Assembly: GCF_032854445.1 (NCBI RefSeq)
Contig: NC_088295.1
Location: 94,109,805-94,173,804 of the forward strand
DNA: 64,000 bases
Origin: Liolophura sinensis
Taxonomy: Eukaryota > Mollusca > Polyplacophora > Chitonida > Chitonidae
Direction: 5' to 3'
Notes under the pieces: generated by a model
What the model was told of the DNA's origin: nothing
Database searches by the model: none
The model's input: the letters and a program-made list of their open reading frames with translations, nothing else
Position numbers and translations under genes: made by a program
Shown: in pieces, positions 12,439-23,600 of the stretch
How the letters are laid out: each line of letters begins with the position of its first letter
Numbering within the stretch: position 1 is the first letter of the stretch

Positions 12439-13190
12439 ACTCAACGTTATAAGTGTATGGTCTAAAACTTCACTTTTCACGGCATCAAGGTCACAAACGC
12501 ATAGCTAACTTCACTACTCGGCTTCAATGTCACAACTGCACACACTAATCGGGCTCCGTATCATAAGTGCATGGGCCTCCGTGTCACTACTCGACCTCTG
12601 TATGAGTGTCACTATTAGGTCCCACAGTCAGGTTATTAGGCTGCACATTTATATTATTGACCTCAGGCCTCAGTCGCAACTACAGAGACCTCGGCGACAG
12701 AACTACAAAGATCTCGGCATCACAACTGTACAGTTGTGCGTCACTATTTGGCCTGGCATCAACTGCAGACTTCGGCGTATCGGTGCACTATTAGGCGTCA
12801 GGGTCACGTCAGGCGTCAACTGCACAGATCTCAGCATGACTACTCGGCCTAGTCGTCAACTGCACAGACCTCGGCGTCAACTGCATAGACTTTGGCGCGA
12901 CTACTCGGCCTCACCGTCATTGCAAGGACTAAGCATCAAGTGTACACAACTCGGCATCAGTCACAACGGCACTGGCCTCTGTGCCAACTGTAGGGCCGAC
13001 GCGTCAACTGAACAGACCTCCACGACATCACAACTGCATGGGCCTCGACGGCAACTGTTGAGACTTCAGCGTCATTACCAGGTCTCAGCATCGTAACAGC
13101 ACAGACCTCGGCGGCACTACTAGGTCTCTAATAAGTCTGAGTGTCACTATTGTGTATTGCAGTCACTACATTTATATTGTCGCACACTGC
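12439..13190. repeat. Decayed continuation of the 40-bp array
   Basis: Blocks such as CACTACTCGGC, CATCAACTGCA and CAGACCTCGGCG recur at irregular spacing. They look like old, diverged units of the neighbouring array with indels. The left edge of the fresh array has no such halo. Confidence 0.6.
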
Positions 13191-13619
13191 ACAGATCACA
13201 TGGCCAATCTATTCATTTAGTATTTGGTTTATTTAGCAAATTTTCGTCGAATGCATAATGTAATATGAACGACCACACGTTCTCCAAAGGTATAGACTAT
13301 TATCACCCAAAATACTTGGGTTTGAGCGAACAGATAAATGAAAACCTTCAACACTAGGCCTATATAGTCCACTTTTGAATTCTAATATATTAATCTCTCT
13401 TATCCTGTTCAACACAAAATTGTCATTTTCTCCTAAAAAGAAAATAAAACTTTAAGGGATGTTCTTTGATGACTAGTTTATGTTGTCTTTTCCTTGAGTA
13501 CACTGACAGTCAGAGAGTAACCTATGGCTTTACAAAACGTAGAAACACAAAACATCACGAACACTAAGTCAGCATCATTCTTCATCTTTATAATGACATA
13601 TAATATGACAACGTTCAGA
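13191..13619. other. Unassigned DNA
   Basis: No gene, RNA or repeat recognised. Confidence 0.45.
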
Positions 13620-14031
13620 TTTAAAGTGCTGCTTCAGTGTTAAGAGACGCCAGGTGGAAATGTTAAACTGATATGAAAGTTACTCTATGGAATATAGCTA
13701 GCACCACGGTTCAACAAATTTATGCTGAATAAAGCCATTTAACCCCTATAAGTGAAGAGTCCTGAAAAACAAAACCTATAATATATCTATACTGCTATAA
13801 GTCAGTGATGGGTGACGTCAAATGTTCTTGCATGACGTCACACCAAGCAAAATTGCAAACGGCAGAAAACTTTTGTTTCCGTGTTATCCTCCCGAACTAA
13901 CAACAAGGGCTTTTAATTAATACAATCAACATTTTCTACAATTTAAGAAAGCAATTCCAACTATCTCAATCCTTATCCTTTAACCCTGCCTTTAGGACAT
14001 ACATGTCTTAACACTAAAGTAGCTCTTTAAA
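13620..14031. mobile_element. MITE family 1, copy A (412 bp)
   Basis: It begins TTTAAAGTGCTGCTTCAGTG TTAAGA and ends with the reverse complement of TTTAAAGAGCTACTTTAGTG TTAAGA: 26-bp terminal inverted repeats with four mismatches. It aligns in inverted orientation with 21919-22447, sharing a segment around AACCCCTATAAG and the CTGATATGAA block. There is no coding capacity. TTAA at the tips may be the target site. Confidence 0.65.
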
Positions 14032-14651
14032 CATTCATACACAAGGGCTATTCAAATACTCATGTTGTGAAATACAATCCTGTAGGTATTGAGTACGTGT
14101 AGCTGATAAACAGGTTAGAGCCATCACTAGAAATCCAGAATGGTGGACACTTCATTCGTTAAACTGCAGAAGTTCGTAATTCAACATAAAAGAAAAACAT
14201 GCAGTATTTTTGAGTCTCTTATTAAGTAAGTTTTTTGTGCCAGTTTTATGGTATCATTCTGGTTAACTGAACAATGGCAACAAGACTGGGTCACTGCCAT
14301 TAATATATACTGGAAATGTTTGTACAAATACACAGGAAACGACAGGAAATTTCTCCTAACTGTTTTATCTTGTAACACACCAAATGGACTTGACATAACA
14401 TATCGTTTGCTCCATTTTAAAACAGTAATGTCAGAGGCAGAGCTCCACTGCTTCCTGATCTCAAAACTCTTTTCAGCAAAGCTCCACTGACCCCTACTGA
14501 CTGTTGACTGGTCCCCGGTCAAGGAACGGGCAAGAGGGGAGAGAGTAGACAAGAACTAACCACTCTGTACAAAACAGTCATCTAGCTGGTGGTCAAGATC
14601 AGACAACTCTGTTCTCACACTGACAGATAACCTGTGCATGACCTGTCCGGG
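14032..14651 (-). other. 3' flank of TMEM147 (UTR expected here)
   Basis: Downstream of the TMEM147 stop. Reading frames on both strands lack domain similarity. No canonical AATAAA was spotted close to the stop on the minus strand. Confidence 0.4.
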
Positions 14652-17600
14652 TCAGTAGTAGGAGTTTGCGGTCTGCACAGACATACCCAGATAGATCTGT
14701 AATGCTATCAGTCCTGTACACAGCGTGAATAAGGCCTTGGCCAGCAACAACGTCCAGGAGCCCAGGCCCACAGCATGGATTAGAATCCTGAGGACAGATC
14801 AAAGATTTAATCCTCATTCGTTATGCTATGGTCTAAATGACAAGTTCTTCTACTGCCATTAAATCATTTAACCTTTACACTGAAGTCAGAGATTTTATAT
14901 CTCACACTAAGAACTAAAATAATTATGGAAAGAAATTTATTTATTTCTTTATTTGATTGATGTTTTACACTGTACTCAAGAATATTTCATTTATACGATG
15001 GTGGCCAGCATTATGGTGGGAGGAAACCAGGCAGAGCCCGGGGGAAACCCATCGCCATCAAAACACAAAAATAGGTTTGCGGGAGTTGAGTTCATAAGAG
15101 CTGATGAGCAAGATAATTGTTTGCTTAGCAGATTTGCTGATATTAAGTAAAAGGAAGTGGAATATTTCATTAAGGGTGCATAGCTCTAAAATACTATCTC
15201 ACAATCCTCATTTTCAATAGGTTTACCACTTCAGCAAACAAACGTTTCTTAAATTTGACAATCCAAGTTATACAAGATTTTGGTTTTGCGAACAGACGCC
15301 CATGAAAGCGACCTTTGCTCTGAACCAGTATTGCATGAGAATAATAATGCCACATGCCAGACTGTTGCTGTTGGCACAACATGTTATGACACAACAGGTG
15401 TATAAAATTCCAGACAAGATAGAAATGGCACATGATGACTTACTCTACTATGAGTGGCCTGAAAGATGTAAGCGCTAATAAGGACAGGACAACTGGTACC
15501 AGAGACTTCTGCAGGTCACTCCGGCTGTATAGCCAGACTAACATGGCCGTGCATATATGGTGTACCTACAACATCAACATGACACCTCTCAACAAATACA
15601 CAATCAAAATAGCAGTAGAGTTCAACCACTACCAATGTCAGAATACATATGATGAGTGATAAATTGTTTTCTCTGATGTCTAAACTAATTTCACCTGCTT
15701 CTAGCGATCTCTTTCCTAGCCTGATAAGGAAAAGTGCTGGTGGAAGCACCATCAACAAAGTGAATTCAAGATCTTCTTTGTACTCTACTGCTTTCATTTT
15801 ATTCAACTATTACACAAATAAGTGATAAAGTGTAACTTTGAGTTTGTACATTGAAGGCATCTTATTCATGTGTTGGCAGGAACTCTGTCAATGACTGGTA
15901 GTGGTCTCATATGGAATCATGCGAAAAAAATCACTGGTCATCACGGAAGATGCAGACAGGAACTAAATATTGTCATGACTTCACCAATGAAACACAGATT
16001 CCTACCTTTGGAAAGAATATATTAAAGTGAAAGACAGCGCCTGACAAATGTTTATGTCCAATGAAAGACTATCATTCAAAGAATCTTAACCCAGCATCAA
16101 ATACTTTTTTTTTAGCCAAAGTGAAAACTCTGTCTTGACACAGCTTCAACGTGCCTCCATTACCGACAGAAAGGTGATGTCAAGCTTACTCTAGCTCTTT
16201 TACCTCGAAGGTATTTTCCGAATTACAGCCAAAACAGTAGCCTAAGCTGTGAACTTCGGCGATGAAGGTCGAGGTGTTGAATAGCTTTCTTGGAAATTGG
16301 ACATGCTGGAAGGGTACTTCTTCCACTGCTTTAACTGTTGATACAGTAAGCCTGCTACATCATTTACAGTTTAAGTAGCATGCAGGTGCACGGCTGGGTT
16401 ACTCCTGGTTCAGGTCGTACCCTCTCGAGTGGTTGTGCTGGTGATTTTGAGCCCTATTGAATATTTACAAAATTACAATAGGATTGTTGTACGATTAGAT
16501 TCATGCTCAATTCTGAAACAAACGGAAATAAATCTATGCACCATTCAGTCTGATCTAGTCATCTGACTGTCACTGAAGTTTACGATTTGTGGCGGTGGTT
16601 TCTAAGATGACTGCAGAGCTGACCTAGTTATCGCAGACGTCAGAAAAACCACTCTGGCTTTAACACAGCGTTTCAATAATATTACTGTATTTTATGAAAA
16701 AAAAAACCAAAAAAAAAACCAGAAAAAAATCATTTTTTATATGCAAGAAAGACATAGGAGCAAAATCTAAATTCTTCAATTCTCACTTTAGAGAAGAAAC
16801 ATTATAGCCCTGTCATGAGATTTAATGTAAAGCATTGACCAGTGAGAGATGCCTTCTTCTCATTCCGATCAACCTACAGCATCCCCAACCAATTTTTCAC
16901 TGACTGATACTTATGCATTAGAAACTGCTGACTATGCGCTAAAATGAACGACAAAATATGTATTTATATAATCTGAACAGCGTGTCTAAGTAGGCCTAGT
17001 GTCTACTGGGAAGATGAATGCGGTTTGCGGCCAGACGGCATGCTACTGTCCGACATAATTTTCAATAACCTTGTTGAACATTACAAGGCTTGTAAATTGA
17101 CTAATTTCACATCTGTGGTGGTCCGTAAATGAGACGAGCTGTCCCACAACCCTGTGTGAAATGACCCCTTGGCTATAAGTAACCAAATCGTCGTAAACAA
17201 TCTCAAAACGATGTCTTATGAGGTAGTTCTGTGTTATCATATGTCACTTCATAGAGTGCATGGGTAATGGCTACGTCACATCTTAGGCCATGCAATCTGA
17301 TAGCAACATGTTTGATTGGATGAAAGTCTGAAGATGTCTTACCTCAATTCACACCAGTCATTTGTGCAGAACTGACATTTTGTTCTACATGTTTTTCAGT
17401 GAAATCTCATTAAAATAATAAAGTATAATACTTTGTAGAACGCTTGATAATAATCCTTTCCATCGAAATATACCTCAGCCAGGCACTGTCTTGTCCTTTA
17501 ACATATCGTGGAATCCGGTCAAAAGAATGTCACAACCACATGCTGTTTTGTCCATTATAAGCAGCTGATGTAAAAATGCATACAGGTTGTTCTAAAAACC

Positions 17601-20600
17601 TTTGGCAATGTGGTTTTCTTTAGAACAGATTCACACGCTATACATGAACAAAACCAGACATTTAGATCACGCTCTATAGGAGACCAGCGACGCATTTAGA
17701 TCACCCACTTAAGGGACCAGAGAGATATTTAGCTCATGTACTATACAAGACCAGAGAGATATTTAGATCACGTGCTACATGAGACCAGAGAGACATTTAA
17801 ATCATGCGCTATACGACACCAGAAACACATTTAGATCATGCATTATACGACACCAGAGAGACATCTAGATCATGTGCTATAGGAGACCAGAGAGACATTT
17901 AGATCATGCGCAATACAAGACCAGAGAGATATTTAGATCATGTGTTACAGGAGACCAGAGAGACATTTAGATCACGCATTATAGGAGACTAGAGAGACAT
18001 CTAGATCATGTGCTATAGGAGACCAGAGAGGCATTTAGATCACGCGCAATACAAGACCAGAGAGACATTTAGATCACGCTTTACAGGAGACTAGAGAGAC
18101 ATCTAGATCATGTGCTATAGGAGACCAGAGAGACATTTAGATCACGCGCTATACGACACCAGAGAGACATTCAGATCATGTGCTATAGGAGACCAGAGAG
18201 ACATTTACATCACATACTATAGGAGACTAGAGAAACATCTAGATCATGTGCTATAAAAGACCAGAGAGACATTTAGATCACGCCCTATACGAGACCAGAG
18301 AGACATTTAGATCACGCACTATGTGAGAACAGAGAGATATTTAAATCAGTCCAGCTGTCAATGTACAAGTAATCTACCAGCAGTTATGCATAATGATAAT
18401 TATCGTTCTATAGCAGGCATTATGGGAACCAACATCTTGTCCCAACATCTTTTGTTGATTCTTTGGATTAAGAGCAGTTATAACAAAAGTATTTGAACAC
18501 CAGTTGTGTCTCAATCAGGTCATTCTATACTCACCAGACTGACATTGGAATCAAAACTCATTAGGATGTATTTCCAATCAAACTCTATTCCACGGGCTCC
18601 AACCCACAAAGGTAAAAACCTAAATAAATAGATGTAGCAACATCAAATCTAACTGTACACTTCTCCCTCATTATAACGCTGTTGGACAAATCTTCCTATT
18701 CCGTTACAAATGCTGCATGCTATATATATACAAAACAGGAACAGATAGTGTGACAGTCCGTGGCTTTTATTAAACAATTACATAAAAGCCTCTTGAGTGC
18801 AAAGACAAAAAATATTTGCTGGAACTTTAAGTACCAATGTGTGCAACAACAGCTTGGTGCAAAAATTTGTGAAGGGGGGGGGGGGGGGGACACATGTTTG
18901 ACCATGTTACAGCATGTTGTTTCATGTTCTAATGAGAGAGAGGTGTACTATGTGGTCACAGCATCTGCTGAAGACCTGAGTTTGCAGACATGGTCAAAGC
19001 ACACACCCTTACTTTGTGAGTGAGTGAGTGAGTGAGTGCTTGGGGTTTAACATCGTACTCAACAATTTTTCAGTCATATGACGATGAAGAAATCATTAGG
19101 GTGCATGTACGTGTAATAAGCCTCCTTGTTGCAGGACGGATTTCCACCGCTCTTTTATTTAGTGCTGCTTCACTGAGACGACTTACCGAAGGCAAGTAAG
19201 CTGCCCTGCCCGAGCCATTATACTGATACGGGTCAACCAGTCGTTGCACTATCCCCTTCATGCTGAACGCCAAGCGAGGAAGTTACAACTTCCTCTTTTA
19301 AAGTCTTAGGTGTGACTCGATCAAGGATTGATCCTGGATCTACCGGTCCCGAAGCGGACACTCTACCAACTGTGCTATCCGGGCCGGTATCCCTGACTTT
19401 GTGAAAACGGTCAGTGACAACAAACAGCAGCAGGCACACTATGGTACGTGCTGCACAAATATGTCAGCCAAAAGTCAACATCTCAACAAATGGATGTTGT
19501 TGTAGCAATCTCACTTTTTTTCCTCATTGTTAGAGGCTATGTGATTGATGTAAAATTGTATCCAAGGAATATTTTCCAATAAATCTGATGTATTTATTGT
19601 TCTATTATCAGCCAATGCCCTACTCTAGAATTTTTCACTTAAACGATGGCAGTCAGTGTATAGTTGGAGGAAAATGAAGTAATCCACCCACCTTTCAGTG
19701 ACAATTCAGTGATCAACTTTACCATATGTGACACATAGGTATACGCACCATATTGGTGGAAGACACATGGTCTTCACCAGAAGACTGTGTAAACAGCCAC
19801 ATGTGCGTTGTCACCCACTTATTGCCAATAAGGCCCCCAAAGCACAGAGTCCTTAGATTTGATATGTCATGTGAGTTGAGCCATGGCCCATCCCATACTG
19901 GCATGATTGCTTACTTTATCATGATGAGTTGAGCCATGACCCATCCCATACTGGCATGATTGCTTACTTTATCATGATGAGTGCAGCCTCGGCCCATCCC
20001 ATACTGGCATGATTGCTTACTTTATCATGGTGAGTACAGCCTTGGCCCATCCCATACTGGCATGATTGCTTACTTTGTCATGGTGAGTACAGCCTTGGCC
20101 CATCCCATACTGGCATGATTGCTTACTTTATCATAGTGAGTACAGCCTTGGCCCATCCCATACTGGCATGATTGCTTACTCTGTCATGATGAGTTGAGCC
20201 ATGACCCATCCCATACTGGCATGATTGCTTACTCTGTCATGATGAGTTGAGCTGAGGCCCATCCCATACTGGCATGATTACTCACTCTGTCATGAGATGA
20301 GCCGTGGCCCATTCCAAACTGGCATGATTGCTCACTCTGTCATGATGAGTTGAGCCGTGGCCCATCCCATACTGGCATGATTGCTCATTCTGTCATGATG
20401 AGACGAGCCGTGGCCCATCCCATACTGGCATGGTTGCTCATTCTGTCATGAGATGAGCCGTGGCCCATCCCATACTGGCATGATTGCTTACTCTGTCATG
20501 ATGAGTAGAGCTGTGGCCCATCCCATACTGGCATGATTGCTTACTCTGTCATGATGAGTTGAGCCGTGGCCCATCCCATACTGGCATGATTGCTTACTCT

Positions 20601-23600
20601 GTCATGATGAGTTGAGCCGTGGCCCATCCCATACTGGCATGATTGCTTACTTTGTCATAATGAGTTCAGCTGTGGCCCATCCCATACTGGCAGCCATGAA
20701 CTTAAGCTGACCTTTGCCAGCAATCTTTGTCATGACAAAATAGAGTCCGACCAAATCCGTGAGATCTACTGTAGATTTCATGAATTCCTGGAACAGATAA
20801 ACATACACATCCTGTAGAGCTTCCCACTACAACACATTTTACATCACGCCTCTTTCCACTTTTCACATGCACAGCATTTCATTTACTTTGTTGTAACAGA
20901 AATACCATGTCATTTAAAGGATACATGACAAGGTACTATAAATAAGCTAAGAGTATGGTTTTAAAGAAAATAAAGATATACATAACCAGAAATGAGAAAA
21001 AATTTAATTTATCAGGTGTATTTTCTATTTCTTAATAATCCCAATTTTTTACATGTGTATGTGTATTTTTTTAGTTGCATTTTTCCATACATGTTTATGG
21101 CCATATTAATGCCTCAAGAAGTTGTTTTTCACACAAGCTATTCCAACCAAAAGCTATTCCAACCAAAAATCAAACTGCAAGATTATCCGCTACTTCTGTG
21201 GTGCTGTTCTTTGTGCATTATAGATATCCTGACTGACTTCATAGTGAACAGGGCAGGAAGTCTGAGCTGGACTTAATCAGAGAGCAGCTTAAAATTAATG
21301 GAGTTCAGAAGAGTCGGACAACGCCATGTTACCTTGAAGGAAATGGTATGTGCGAGAGGTTCAATCAGCCTCTGCTACATAAGCTGGGTACTCTAACAGA
21401 TAAATAAAAATCATACTGGAAAAGCTTTGTTCCTTCTCTTGTCCATGCATATAATGCTATAAGTCATGAGTCGACAGGGTACATCCCTTATTACCTGGCG
21501 TTTGGCAGGCACACTTGTTTGATCATCGATGCCTTACTAGGCACTAACCCAATGATACTGCGAAAGGCCCGAGAACACTATACGCATCTGAACTGCAGAA
21601 ACGGTCACATTGTACATAACCAGTTGAAATAAAGCATTCTACATGTCACCAGCCTGTCGTCCCAAGTTATTCCCAGCATAACGTGATACATAGAAGTACC
21701 CCATTGGTGACTTTATTAGCCACATATTCACATAACCTATTTGCCCCAACTACATGTATTGGTCTGTTTTCACATCGTGGTGAAACAGAACAATTGGTTA
21801 TTCAAGGCTTAAAACCCATAACTGATTTTTTGTTCTAGTTTTTTAAGTCAACCACCCAAATTTAATAGCTTGATAACCGTTTCTATCCTAATATTACATG
21901 AAAGTCAATCTAGCATGCTTAAAGAGCTGCTTCAGTGTCAAGATTTGTATGTCCTTAAAGCAAGCCTAGATGATATGGATCGAGATAGTTGGAATTGCTT
22001 TCTTAAATTGCAGAAAAAAAATTGTATTGTATTAAAGCCACTGTCAGTTTGGGAGAATAATACGAAAACAAAAGTTTTCTGTTGTGTCCAATTTTGCCTG
22101 TTGTGACGTCATGCAAGAACACTTGACGTCATCGATCACTGATGTACAGCCACAAAAGACATCATACTCACAAACGTACATGATGTCATTCCAGCGTAAC
22201 TGCCTTTCCAGGCGTCATATCCGCCTGATGCATCATCACACAGGGAATATTATCACCTCGCATCAGAAAAATTTTATGGGAACTGCCAAAGGTTTTGTTT
22301 TTGAGGACTTTCGCTTATAGGGGTTAAATAATGTCATTCATTAAAAAATCTTTTGAACAGTGGTGCTAACTATACTCCATGGGGCATCCTTCATATCAGT
22401 TTAATATTTCCGCCTGATCTCTCTTGCGACCAGACTAGCTCTTTAAAAGATGCCAATGATGTTGTTGTACCTGTACTACTGCTTCCCTTAGACTTGACAT
22501 GCCATTCCTGAATTCCTACACATCATGTGACGTTGTCTACTCTTTACCACCGTGTGCATCAAACACTCACCCCAACAACATCGAGACTTCCCGTCGGTAC
22601 ATCAGAGGCAGGGAAGAAGGTAGCCAACACCAACATCTTGCACAGCTGTGTGAACAGGTAGGCAGCCGCAGCCTGGGCACATTTCCAAAAGGCACTGTAC
22701 TCAGCCCTAGAATATTGTAACAACACATGACTGAATGCTCTTATCCTCTTTGTACAGAGATGTTTGTCAGTGCAATCTTTTCATCAAAGGTTTACGCCCT
22801 GGCATTCTATCACTTTACTTAAAACTGTATCTCAAACACATTCAATTATACCGGTATTTTAAAACAATCAGAATTCAATACATTTAAATACGTCTAAGAT
22901 GGTTTTATAGATGGAATTACAGTGCTCCGAATAAGCCAGACCACTGGCAAGTTGGTGATGAACTTTTCCTTTGTGTGATGTACAAAACGCGTACCATGGC
23001 CAAGGTGAAACTGGCTCTCTCGGGGTATTGCTGGGCCATTATTTGGCACATTCAAACAAGGCACCATCAGATGTGCCACAGTGCACGGAGTCCTGTACAT
23101 GGAGATATTTGGTCCTGTACACATTTGCAAGATAAAGCACCATACAAAAAACTAACTGAAATAAATCAGCTGCGGAGAGGGACAATCCACAGGTTGCTGC
23201 AGACCTTCACACATATGCCTTCGCTGGCATACTAACATCCCCGTCATGGAAGCATCGGACACCACTGTGGTTACAATAAATATAGCCCCAGGTGGCTATT
23301 TCAACCCCTCTCTTTAGACTGAGCTGGCACGGTCTCATAGCCACAGTGGCAACCAGTCATAAAATACTAGAAATAATCGTGTACCATTCCAAACCGAGTC
23401 AGAATAGTATTTTCTAAACGATGCCCATAGTCAAAGACAGGCTTCACGTTAGCCCTATGGTGATATGTTTATTAATGTGTAAATTTTAAACTTGGTGAAT
23501 GACAGATGATGTTTTTAAAGGAGAAGAAAATTTAAATATCAAACAAATACCAATGAAAAGAGTATGCATTTCCTTGCAGGTGCATGCTATAAAAAAAATT

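Noticed and set aside
15516..15806. 96-codon minus-strand frame as an exon of TMEM147
   Set aside because: It overlaps exon 5 in the wrong frame; the TMEM147 homology lies in another frame with good splice sites.
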